IMG/VR virus record: IMGVR_UViG_3300017962_000151
Location: 1 to 21,154 of that record
DNA length: 21,154 nucleotides
Reading direction: 5' to 3' (one strand)
Source: a virus
The notes beneath the pieces were generated by a model. That model was not told the DNA's origin, searched no databases, and worked only from the letters and a program-made list of their open reading frames with translations. Of this stretch, positions 14,601 through 21,154 are shown one piece after another. Position numbers and translations under genes: made by a program. Each line of letters opens with the position of its first letter. Position 1 is the first letter of the stretch.

Positions 14601-15736
14601 CTTGGTTTGTCTACATCGATAATAGTTGTAGAAGTTTTCTCAATATCAAAACCTCTTACATATGCCTTACCTGGAGAAACTTTCAGTGCAAGTAAATCTT
14701 CTGATGGAGTATTTCCTTGCTCAGTTCTTTGATTTGAGAAAAATACACCATCACTATTTAATCTATCATTTAGAGAATCATCAATCTCAATCCTAAACGG
14801 ATCTACTGCATAATCACCAGATTCTTCATATGTTCTTTTTGCAATATATTCTTTTATTTGTGAATAGTTGCTAGTATCTTGTATTTTTTTAACTATTCCA
14901 TCAGATACACGTAAAATCTCTACAAAATTTTTATCATCAACATCAGTGAGTCTTTTCTTGGACAAAGTTGCAGAAATTTTTAGTCTATCAGCACCAGGTG
15001 CAGCATAGTTTGAAAATCCTCTGGCATTATCATAAAGATTATTATCTTCCTGTGCATCAATAAGTGATTCTGTAATTGACAGACCAACTCTATATGAAGG
15101 TGTATTTGTATATTGATCTAATACTATCGTTCCAGAATCAACGAGAACAAAATGTCCTCTTATAAAGTAAATACCTTGCTCAATAGAAACTGAAGAGGCA
15201 ACCGCAGTTGCATCTGCTGCAATTAAGGTTGCAAAAGTATCTCCAGTACTAATAGTTGTGTTTCCATATACCAAATTTTCTTCTAGAATCAAAGTCTCAC
15301 CATCTCTAAATTCAGTGATGGCAAAATCAGAGTCTGCAGTTGTATATTTTACGTATAATGTGTAATCGTCTGTTTCCGACTCAGTACTTGTAATGACATG
15401 CTGTACAACAGCACTCAATTGTGAGGTTTGACCCTTTATTTTCTTTCCAACTAACTCTTTTAAATATAAACCTACACTCAATCCAACATGAGTTGGATTA
15501 ATTTTAACAGAATGATATGATGAGTTGTAACTTACGTTTCCTGGAATTACAACAGATCCATCCTTAAAGATGCTGCTTCCAAAGGATTTGATCTGATTTT
15601 GTAAAATTGACTGTAGAGTTGTTAGTTCTCTAGACTGAACAGGGAACCCTGGTTTGAATAGAACTCTATAGTAATTGTCTTGTGCATCAAAATCATCATA
15701 ATATGGGGTTACATTAAGATTTGTTTTTTGTGACAT
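8654..15736 (-). CDS. Giant baseplate-region structural protein, DUF4815-like N-terminus
   Basis: At 2360 residues this is the largest gene in the window. It sits where T4 has gp9-gp10-gp11, so a baseplate-periphery or fibre-attachment role is likely. Residues about 8-70 (TPYYDDFDAQDNYYRVLFKP, SRELTTLQSILQNQIKSFG, FKDGSVVIPG) match the DUF4815-type N-terminus of phage structural proteins. Residues about 1108-1135 hold a helical coil (MRDIRKLEDRIEAVEELTAL). Residues about 1540-1640 carry DPLSQTFRS and FVEIRETDIGGVPT, as in repeated beta-sandwich fibre-attachment domains. Two GxGY repeats lie near 1790-1870, a module with GYLIVNNEIISYTNVGSG, DRG and IHSVGDSV near 1950-2040, and a beta-rich C-terminal domain near 2235-2360. 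Several copies of a G-x2-SGA-x-A/G-x-V motif occur. The start is four bases after the gp8 stop. Function is inferred from position and domains. Confidence 0.85.
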   Translation of the reverse strand: MSQKTNLNVTPYYDDFDAQDNYYRVLFKPGFPVQSRELTTLQSILQNQIKSFGSSIFKDGSVVIPGNVSYNSSYHSVKINPTHVGLSVGLYLKELVGKKIKGQTSQLSAVVQHVITSTESETDDYTLYVKYTTADSDFAITEFRDGETLILEENLVYGNTTISTGDTFATLIAADATAVASSVSIEQGIYFIRGHFVLVDSGTIVLDQYTNTPSYRVGLSITESLIDAQEDNNLYDNARGFSNYAAPGADRLKISATLSKKRLTDVDDKNFVEILRVSDGIVKKIQDTSNYSQIKEYIAKRTYEESGDYAVDPFRIEIDDSLNDRLNSDGVFFSNQRTEQGNTPSEDLLALKVSPGKAYVRGFDIEKTSTTIIDVDKPRDILEVKNTTVPFEMGNKLVVNNVEGTPYIGLDNNFKVDLHYRRRPVGSGATIGQARIYSFGVSDASYQNASTEFDLYLFDIQTYTILTLNNGATLAQVPVGSYVKGLSSGATGYVVEHAGTEFKLNQTSGTFIQDEEVSLNGDPTLTRSIQSLTVYGASDVRAVFQSYESVAGLTTSFIADAKLNLQTLPGFKVTDTLAIDSASGVATCAGRTFAGIKTETIISYQVAGESIPRYNRVESVSSDGLSLTLQNITGVSNVNLGGIGNGSFTFNVGVPKITNSDKAQLYAPLNSKNISDVSLAGSDLTIVRQVSGKTTSATGTLSITLADTGISDAVFEPFDAERYSVVYEADGDIDPLTSEKFALDGTGTSINLAGLEAGVNVTVNVTLKKSNIKTKQKVYTRSQKTEVIRTVGSATTITSGLTQSSRFGLRVEDEIISLNTADVNDIVAIYESVDSGSVSLDRLTFSSGLNLNTESILGEKITGQTSGAVAQIVTRVSSTVIEFVYLNSNKFVIGETVKFEESGLSGSPTIVTKGSYINRTNQYILDNGQREQFYDYSRIIRKSTNVPTNKLLVIFNKYTVPTNDSGHVYTVNSYAQERYKNGIATLGSGVRASDIIDVRPRVTDFDASLGVPTNSPFAFDSRNFGAAGNNPSLVLSPNESSTVDYSFYLPRIDRLSLNKNGNIILTRGVSSTFPKAPSSVDDTMDLATIEYPAYLFNLDNIKVSLFDNKRYTMRDIRKLEDRIEAVEELTALNLLELNTKALQIKDSDGFDRFKSGFFVDTFRNTDIIDIKNLDSNVSVNTNTTELGSDVSINTLKGQASPELNTDITTADFSTDLQLLDNNIKKTGDLVTLNYSQVEWGNITQKFATKSQSVNPFGVQNYNGFVKLTPSSDTWAKTINTTGEVIVRTQGEWQESLLGNLINSSTPDNHLRSRNVQFEASGLKPATTYYSFFGGSGNVDVVPKLIKVSMTSGVFQTGETVIGLVNGEQVSSFRVAAANHKTGPYNTPTTTYAEDPYSPTLTLTTYSSSSTVLNIDTFSLADASDGRFYGYAPAGMILVGKTSSAQATVGTQTLNTDSVGDLIGCFFIRDPLSTPTPPSSFKVGSKSFKLTSSSTNSNVQNLSFTENTFFSSGVFDQTVYSESVSVRRPPASLPLSAIKSDPLSQTFRSDATGGFLTGIGLYFAGKDTKEKMFVEIRETDIGGVPTNKLIQDYARIEVSPSMVTTSTDGDTETKLMFKSPVYLQPNKQYSLCLISPSSANYKVYTAESTKATVKTQNYPNADQIIYSNQYTGGNLYKPQNGATSVPSLFEDLKFVCYKAQFTSSSGTLYINNPIISIGSTDFNEPDANIYKLQSNAIRSFPRKLNVGINTTYNTLFTPGSKVFEGGANGANALIEKTGGNIGGGNLGTDYNITNAGIGYSNGNFSNVSLYTITGNGSGATASSLGFGSGILNAVSIGNTGNGYAVGDVLGITTSEVGGKGTGARITVAVVPNTDTLYLTSVKGQEFTEGGTLSIEQGDGTLVSLAGTIVRGSNVVPSAIYEGNVFEVSHYNHGMHADNNKVTIGGIEPNTQVTTLTAAIVSTDTTVSVANTSLFANFEGSVVSASNPGYLIVNNEIISYTNVGSGTLTIGDRGVNDSTSLIHSVGDSVRKYELNGVSLTRINRSHDMPTTSGLVSRRDIDTYHLQFTRPVGKNSGDTLLNFASDVTAGGDNIRASQNIQFDTIIPYVNSVVPDGTSISSTLRTVSGTSVSGSEASFIDQGYETVSLNEPNVLSTPRMVCSRVNETDKLTSLPRNKSLTLGIRMNTNDNNISPVIDLSEAASFVFIRNRLNNPVSNYSADSSVNQLSGDPHSSAYISKQVNLEQPATSLKVILTAYRHSSSDFRVLYKLTRPDSSEIEQSYELFPGYNTTKNANGNLVTDTSKNDGTPDVYVKPSEDGEFLEYQFTADNLEEFTGFTIKIVMSGTNEAYAPKFHDLRAIALA

Positions 15737-15740
15737 CTTT

Positions 15741-17300
15741 TTAGAATTCCAGTACTATTTTAATATCTTCTTTTTGTCGTGGGTTTCTAGAAACACGAGG
15801 TCTATTATCCAAATAAATTATTTGCCCCGATCCTTTATTTATCTCGGGAGAAGAAACCCCGTTAGTAAACTGAACATCCAGATTTACATTTTTTGTTGAT
15901 GTAATTTGGGTGGTAATTCCAGTAAAAGATCCATCAATAGTTCCACTAAAACTATTTTGAGATGTAATAGTTCCTCCACCAGATGCTCTAAAATCAATTT
16001 TTAAAGATTCAGTATTTACTGTTTTAGAGTCCTTCTGATCATATGACCCACTATTAAAATAAAGAGATCTATCTTGGAAATACTTTAGAACCTGTGTTTC
16101 ATCGTCATATGATGCAATATACCCAGTAGCAGTTCCAATACCAGTTATCGTTTGGAAAATTTGATTTCCAGGAACTGCATCAGATGGTGTTGCAACTGAA
16201 GTTAGTTTTAATCCCTTAAGATTTGAAAATTTATTTTCTGTGAAGATAGTGCTTGCAGATCCAATTTGTGTTGGATTTTTAATAATACCAATCTGTGCAA
16301 ATCTGGTATCTAGTGGAAAATCTTTTGTGGAATCATCAAAACGAGCATAAACAAGAACGCGATCCGCACCTAACTCATTATAGATATCATAACCATGTCC
16401 TCTGGATGGTGGAATAATTGGAATTAAATTTGCAAATCCCGTGGAACCAGAGTTAATTGTAGAAAGATCTATTCTTCCATAAGAATAATTTTTTCCACCA
16501 GAAGAAACAGTAACATCGGTAATTTTTCCACCTGTTACATCAACAACAACTCTTCCACCTTCACCATCACCAAGAATGTCCAATTCTGCTTCAGTTGTAT
16601 TGTATCCAGAACCTTGGTTTTCGATATATACTGTTTTAATTTGATTCTCATTAACTAGAGAATCTCCATTCTCTCTCATTGCAATTATTTGAGAATCAGT
16701 GCTGGTTTCCCAATCGTTTGGTACTGGAATATATTCGATAGAATCAAACTTAATGATATCACTTGGGGAAACAGTAAATAGATATTTCCAAATATAACCA
16801 TCACCACTTTCACCTGCTCTAGATGGTTCTAGATCGACAAATGTTGGTTCATCCTGAGAAAAATTACCAGATCTGTTTGCTGCCGAAGAACCATTCTCAA
16901 TGCAAATATAAACTCTAAAATCACTATTCATTACATAGTAATTTGCATCATACAGTCGGGCAGAATTTGTCTGTGGTGATGGATTTGTGACACTATAATC
17001 ATGGCGGTACATTTCATATACAGTACCTTCTTTCCAATCTACACGTCTAATCAGTCTGCGAATATCATTTTTTGTGATTTTTTTACCAAAAATCATCGTG
17101 TCTTTTACATGAGACAGATAATTTAAATTATCAATCGGAGCAGGTGTATTTGTATCCCAAGTATCCGAACGTCCAAAACCAACAATGCCTGGGTTTGGCA
17201 GACTTAAAAATACATAATAAGAATTGTTAGGATCACTAACGGATTCTACAAAATTACTTGCGTTTAATATTCTAAACTGATCTGTGACAATGGCAGCCAT
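15741..17300 (-). CDS. 8: Baseplate wedge protein, T4 gp8-like
   Basis: T4 gp8 is a baseplate wedge subunit (334 residues, dimeric) that assembles with gp7, gp10, gp53 and gp6. This 519-residue homologue has the family landmarks: an N-terminal IVTDQFRILN, a FGRSDTW motif at 42-48 (FGRSEPW in T4), GDGYIWKYLFTVSP at 167-180 (GDGYVWEYLFEIPP in T4), EYIPVP at about 189-194, and a C-terminal IYLDNRPRV plus DIKIVLEF (MIYMENRPPI; INILFTF in T4). The extra length comes from insertions. Residues about 221-295 carry two GxGY-type repeats (VYIENQGSGYNT; VTVSSGGKNYSYG), and about 390-480 are Gly/Ser/Thr-rich. It is the first gene after a TATAAATA promoter. No strong Shine-Dalgarno sequence is visible before the ATG. 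Confidence 0.93.
   Translation of the reverse strand: MAAIVTDQFRILNASNFVESVSDPNNSYYVFLSLPNPGIVGFGRSDTWDTNTPAPIDNLNYLSHVKDTMIFGKKITKNDIRRLIRRVDWKEGTVYEMYRHDYSVTNPSPQTNSARLYDANYYVMNSDFRVYICIENGSSAANRSGNFSQDEPTFVDLEPSRAGESGDGYIWKYLFTVSPSDIIKFDSIEYIPVPNDWETSTDSQIIAMRENGDSLVNENQIKTVYIENQGSGYNTTEAELDILGDGEGGRVVVDVTGGKITDVTVSSGGKNYSYGRIDLSTINSGSTGFANLIPIIPPSRGHGYDIYNELGADRVLVYARFDDSTKDFPLDTRFAQIGIIKNPTQIGSASTIFTENKFSNLKGLKLTSVATPSDAVPGNQIFQTITGIGTATGYIASYDDETQVLKYFQDRSLYFNSGSYDQKDSKTVNTESLKIDFRASGGGTITSQNSFSGTIDGSFTGITTQITSTKNVNLDVQFTNGVSSPEINKGSGQIIYLDNRPRVSRNPRQKEDIKIVLEF
15836..15843 (-). promoter_or_regulatory. Possible late promoter (GATAAATA) upstream of giant gene
   Basis: The minus strand reads GATAAATA inside gp8 codons, about 100 bases before the start of the giant gene. 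It differs by one base from the T4 late box and could be chance. Confidence 0.2.
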
Positions 17301-17318
17301 ATTGCTAGCTTTTTTCTA

Positions 17319-17326
17319 TATTTATA
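17319..17326 (-). promoter_or_regulatory. T4-type late promoter TATAAATA before gp8
   Basis: An exact TATAAATA on the minus strand sits in the 28-base gap between the stop of the partial gene (17329) and the gp8 ATG (17300). The spacing to the ATG is 18 bases, which would leave a leader of about a dozen bases if initiation follows the T4 late pattern. Confidence 0.72.
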
Positions 17327-17328
17327 AG

Positions 17329-20300
17329 TTAATTGGGTAACTCTTTTCTTAGAGCACCAAGGTCTCTTAATCCAAATCCACGTCTCTGAATTGATGGGAA
17401 GGTCGATAATCCAGAATCAACATTTAACCCAGTAACAGCAACAGAAATTGATTCTGAGGATCTTGTAAATCCTGCCAATCTTCCCCAAGAGAATCTACCA
17501 GCAAAATCACTTGATATTGCAACAATACCAGTTGTATCTGTTGATGAAAGAATGTTACTAGTTATAATTCCTGTAAATGCATTCTTAGACACCGCATGTA
17601 CATAATATATGTTATCAACGAATGTTGATCCAATACCCACTATAGAACTATCTTGACTATCAATAGAAGTAACTCCCAGTCCAACACTAGTTTGGGTAAC
17701 TTTGATTGGATATCCAATGACTAATTTATCAAAATCAGCATTTGCATCAAATGAAACGTTAAATTTAAGTGCTAGTGGATTTCCACCAGTGCCAGATGTT
17801 GTTCCAATACCAGTTATAATTCCAGCAAATCCCTCAACGAATCTAATGCCACTAATTAACTCCTTTTGAACATTTGGTAGAGGTGCAATAACAGTTGGTA
17901 GTGTGGATGAAGTATATCCTGCACCAGCAGTTGTAATAGAAGTAAGAGTTACGATTCCAGATGAATTTACAGATGCTGTTGCGGCAGCAAGTGACTGCTC
18001 CTGATATCTACCAAACTCAAAACCATTTACAAATTCTACAGTATTAGATGCAGATTTGCTAAGTGTGATGTTGCCACCATCTGTAGCGGCAATGCCAATA
18101 ACTGTTGTGGATGTATCCAGGATATTTGGAATTGCTTTTAAAGTTTGACCAATCTTTATAGATTCTGTATTGATTCCAATGATTACATCAGATCCAATAC
18201 CAAGTGTTCCAACTCTGTCAATGATGTCTGCTTTAAATACAGTTCCAATTCCACCAATTGGTTTTCCAATTTTTAGTGTTACTGTTGAAGATGGTGTGTA
18301 ACCACTACCACCATCAATCACATCAATGGACGAAATTGTTCCAAGACCAGAAACAACAGCAGATAAACCAGCAGAAACTGGGTCCTGATTATTTGCAATT
18401 AATAATCCATTAACCTGCTGAATTTCAACCGTTGATTCATTTTCTTCATAGTTAAAGAATTGTGCGTCATCCACAAAAATTTCTTGATCAGTATTGCTGA
18501 AATTCTTAATGACTTTAGCAGTTGGGAAAACCATTCCCTCAAGTGAATCTCTTGCTTTAGATTCAACTAGATCATTAATGAATAGATCTCTCTTTTGTTT
18601 TGTCCAATCAACAGGTTTATAATTAGTATCATCAATACCATCACCAAGATAGATACCAGTTTCAACAATATCTGATGACAAAATACTACTTACAATTCTT
18701 GATGATTGACCAACAGTTTGAGAATTTCCATCATTTTTTAGAATCTGTAAGGTATCACCTGGTTTAACAGTTTCGGAAACATCAACTTGTAAACTATCAA
18801 TGTTCCTAGTTCCTCTATAGAAGAAAATATCAATCCTATCATCTTTTTTGGGTGGTTCAGTGAAACTAAAGGTTGTACCACCATCAAATGTGTAAGAAAC
18901 TTTAGGTTCTTGCATTACACCATTGACATATATTAGAAGAATCGCATCAAAATCAATAAGTGATGATGTTACATCAGAGGCGTTCTTTTGGAAACTTAAA
19001 AGTTGATTATTATAGAATAATGGGAATCTCTTTCTAACACCATCTTGTAAGATGCTGATATTATCAATATAATCAAATTCACCTAATTGGATAGATGAGA
19101 ATGAATCTGAGAATACTTCTGTGACAGTAAATGTGATTGGATCAACAACGTTGATAAGTCTATAATCTGTAACCAATCCAACAGGTTCAAACACATCATT
19201 TAATCTGTAAGAATAACCTGGTTTCGTGATAATATATTCCTTAACCTCAAACAAACTTGTTCCAATGCCAACAGAATTACTTCTTGGTGCAATATCAAAA
19301 GTCATTGATAATCCAACTCCAGTCTGAGAGGTGTTACCAATTCCCAATCTTGAGATTCCGGTAAAGTTGAGATTCTCATATGCTGGATCATCAACACTAA
19401 TAACAGGATTTACATAATTACTACCACCATCAGCAATTGTGAAGAACAAAGATCCACCAGTGTGTGCTGGAGAATATCCAACATTAAGTGTGAATGTGTT
19501 TACATCAGTAACCGTAACTGCGGTTGTTACGCCAGCAACAGGATCTTTGCCTGGGCGTGGATATGGATTATCTGTTTGGAAATTATCCCCAGCACATCTA
19601 AAAATTAGGGAATTTGCATCTAACGTAATTGTATCGTTTGTCGATAATCCATGACCAGATACTGTTAAGGTAAGAAGACCTGTTTCTGGGTCATAAGTTG
19701 CATCGGTTGGTGTTTTTTCATTTCCACTTTCTGCACCACTCTGAACATTAACCGCATTTGCCACCGCTGATTCAAATCTATAAGTATTTGGGACAACTTC
19801 TGCAGTAATTACTGCACCTGTACCAGCACCACCACCAACACCAACATTAACAGAAAGTGTATCTGAGTCAATTACTGTAATTGCTAGATTTACTGCACCA
19901 CCAGCAGGATCTGTTGCTCTTGGATACGTGTGCTCAGTTGCATGATTGTCTCTTGAGCAAGTAAATACGAGTGAATCCTGAACGAGTTGTACATTTCCAC
20001 TACTTCTTCCGTGAGATGGAATAGTCAGTGTCAAAGTTCCTGTAAGAGAATCATAAACTGCGTTTGTTGGGGTGAATGGTCCCCCAGTGCCCGTAACAGC
20101 ACCAGTTGTTGCTCTTACAAATCTGTGTTCATAAATTTCATCAGTAATAGCAACTCCAACTTGCCCTCTGTATCCAGATCCAAAGTTATGCCTGTTATTA
20201 TTAAAGTATTCGCGAACAGAACCAAATCCAACATAACTATGTGCAATTGTGGAAACACCAACTTTGGTTGTAAATGTTGTACCTGAGGTGATACCTGTTA

Positions 20301-21154
20301 TTGGATAGTCAAATCCCTGTGTATTATCTGGGAATATCGTCGTAGTTACGCCAGCATGTGCAACATCACAAGCAAATTCCAGATTTTCTAGATAAACTCG
20401 TTGTCCAAGTCCAATAAATCCATGATTGCCATTGGTTGTAATCTCAAGAACACCAGTTGTATTATCATATGATGCGGTGCTTATTGAATAAACTTTTCTT
20501 CCATAAGTCGGAATTCCAACAATGTTCGAAATTGATTTTCCAGCACCAATTTCGGCATCAACTTGTGCTCCAACTAATGGTGCATAACCAATTCCTCCTG
20601 TAGATGCAACAGAAATAATAACTCCCCCTCTTGGAATTTGATTCTGGTTAACATCAGAATCAACAGTTAAAATTTCATCAGTTCCTGGGCGTTTAACACC
20701 AGTAAAAGTTATACTGGAAACTCCGACACCTTCATTAAAATCATAGTTATTTCCAGCATTATTTGGTGTATTTGGTGTTTGGAAAACATCATTAATGAAT
20801 ACAATGCTGCTACCTGCCTCTAGACCAGTTGCATTTTCACCCTCTCTGTAAACGGTAAACGTTCTTCCAATTCCATTAAATCCTAAAGAAATATCATCAT
20901 AGATTTTATTTCCAGTATAATCTTGGCGTAAATAAACTCTACCATTAAATGATGATTTTGGAAGAGCAAGTTGACTTGCATTTAATCTGTTATTATTTCC
21001 TTTACCGTCGGGTGCTTCAGTAAAGTGAATTTTGTTCTCAACAATATTAAAGGAACCTTTGTAAATTCTAACCGTACTGCCGTCTACGTGAGTAGTAGAA
21101 GATGTTCCAACAAATCCTCTTGTTACATTTACAACAGGAATAGTACCAACACCC
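17329..21154 (-). CDS. Very large structural protein, T4 gp7 position (5' end outside window)
   Basis: The frame is open from the window edge to the stop at 17329, giving at least 1274 residues, with no start that must be used inside. A TTG at 20034 is an internal Leu: conserved repeat sequence continues upstream of it in frame. I cannot assign a family with confidence. Position directly before gp8 corresponds to gp7, the 1032-residue T4 wedge protein, but I see no clear gp7 similarity. The N-terminal portion present is Gly/Val/Thr-rich beta repeat. Three tandem modules with HG...C..DN..T..YPR lie at about 20480-19455. A stretch around 18980-18790 has FDAILLIYVNGVMQEP, FDGGTTFSFTEPP and DRIDIFFYRGTRN, as seen in tail-fibre-like phage proteins. 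GxGY repeats follow, and the protein ends FPSIQRRGFGLRDLGALRK. It is a virion component by context. Confidence 0.85.
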   Translation of the reverse strand, partial: GVGTIPVVNVTRGFVGTSSTTHVDGSTVRIYKGSFNIVENKIHFTEAPDGKGNNNRLNASQLALPKSSFNGRVYLRQDYTGNKIYDDISLGFNGIGRTFTVYREGENATGLEAGSSIVFINDVFQTPNTPNNAGNNYDFNEGVGVSSITFTGVKRPGTDEILTVDSDVNQNQIPRGGVIISVASTGGIGYAPLVGAQVDAEIGAGKSISNIVGIPTYGRKVYSISTASYDNTTGVLEITTNGNHGFIGLGQRVYLENLEFACDVAHAGVTTTIFPDNTQGFDYPITGITSGTTFTTKVGVSTIAHSYVGFGSVREYFNNNRHNFGSGYRGQVGVAITDEIYEHRFVRATTGAVTGTGGPFTPTNAVYDSLTGTLTLTIPSHGRSSGNVQLVQDSLVFTCSRDNHATEHTYPRATDPAGGAVNLAITVIDSDTLSVNVGVGGGAGTGAVITAEVVPNTYRFESAVANAVNVQSGAESGNEKTPTDATYDPETGLLTLTVSGHGLSTNDTITLDANSLIFRCAGDNFQTDNPYPRPGKDPVAGVTTAVTVTDVNTFTLNVGYSPAHTGGSLFFTIADGGSNYVNPVISVDDPAYENLNFTGISRLGIGNTSQTGVGLSMTFDIAPRSNSVGIGTSLFEVKEYIITKPGYSYRLNDVFEPVGLVTDYRLINVVDPITFTVTEVFSDSFSSIQLGEFDYIDNISILQDGVRKRFPLFYNNQLLSFQKNASDVTSSLIDFDAILLIYVNGVMQEPKVSYTFDGGTTFSFTEPPKKDDRIDIFFYRGTRNIDSLQVDVSETVKPGDTLQILKNDGNSQTVGQSSRIVSSILSSDIVETGIYLGDGIDDTNYKPVDWTKQKRDLFINDLVESKARDSLEGMVFPTAKVIKNFSNTDQEIFVDDAQFFNYEENESTVEIQQVNGLLIANNQDPVSAGLSAVVSGLGTISSIDVIDGGSGYTPSSTVTLKIGKPIGGIGTVFKADIIDRVGTLGIGSDVIIGINTESIKIGQTLKAIPNILDTSTTVIGIAATDGGNITLSKSASNTVEFVNGFEFGRYQEQSLAAATASVNSSGIVTLTSITTAGAGYTSSTLPTVIAPLPNVQKELISGIRFVEGFAGIITGIGTTSGTGGNPLALKFNVSFDANADFDKLVIGYPIKVTQTSVGLGVTSIDSQDSSIVGIGSTFVDNIYYVHAVSKNAFTGIITSNILSSTDTTGIVAISSDFAGRFSWGRLAGFTRSSESISVAVTGLNVDSGLSTFPSIQRRGFGLRDLGALRKELPN
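19455..20480 (-). repeat. Three tandem Cys/YPR modules in the gp7-position protein
   Basis: Three protein-level copies, beginning near 20480, 20070 and 19715, follow the order YD--TG-L-(I/L)T, then a GHG/SHG/NHG turn, then L-F-C--D, then (in two copies) T--YPR--DP--G, then TF/TL-VNVG or a variant. Copies two and three are closest (LVFTCSRDNHATEHTYPRA against LIFRCAGDNFQTDNPYPRP). Copy one has FACDVAHAGV and lacks the YPR segment. An intervening stretch of about 150 bases separates copies one and two. Confidence 0.8.

Noticed and set aside
17329-20034. TTG at 20034 as the start of the gp7-position gene
   Set aside because: The frame continues open upstream to the window edge and contains another copy of the same repeat module, so this Leu is internal.

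Overview
The window is a stretch of the late (virion structure) region of an AT-rich, T4-like contractile-tailed phage. It looks marine, most like the T4-like cyanophages, with a SAR11/Pelagibacter myophage as the alternative. This rests on recognisable T4 gp8, gp13, gp14, gp15 and gp16 homologues in T4 order, on the very large repeat-rich baseplate-region proteins and small conserved genes typical of marine T4-likes, and on exact T4-type late promoter sequences (TATAAATA). All supported genes lie on the minus strand, so transcription runs from high to low coordinates. I see no convincing plus-strand gene, tRNA, mobile element, CRISPR array or terminator.

In transcription order: (1) 21154-17329, the 3' part of a very large structural protein whose reading frame stays open to the window edge. 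It sits where T4 has gp7 and carries three tandem copies of a Cys/YPR-containing module. (2) A TATAAATA late promoter, then gp8 (baseplate wedge). (3) A giant 2360-residue protein with a DUF4815-like N-terminus, in the gp9-gp10-gp11 position. (4) Two overlapping small conserved genes of 67 and 60 residues. (5) A second TATAAATA promoter, then a 76-residue small structural protein and an 828-residue fibre/whisker-like repeat protein, in the gp12/wac position. (6) An 83-residue coiled-coil protein. (7) The neck and tail-completion cassette gp13-gp14-gp15. (8) gp16, the small terminase. (9) A Cys-containing, basic mosaic gene that overlaps the end of gp16 and runs off the low-coordinate edge, where T4 would have gp17.

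The genes are packed as translationally coupled units. Several junctions are TAATG or ATGA overlaps, and two short C-terminal coding sequences (ending Gly-Gly-Ser/Thr-Phe) also supply the GGAGG ribosome-binding site of the next gene.

The most striking feature is modular decoration of conserved T4 core proteins. gp14 is about 2.5 times the T4 length because of an internal array of seven GxGY/PxVTI repeats. The same repeat occurs in gp8, the giant protein and the partial gp7-position protein. gp15 carries a C-terminal module that also appears in the giant protein. These shared modules, and the four-motif mosaic gene after gp16, are the best candidates for undescribed biology here. Family assignments come from remembered sequence motifs and synteny; no database search was run.
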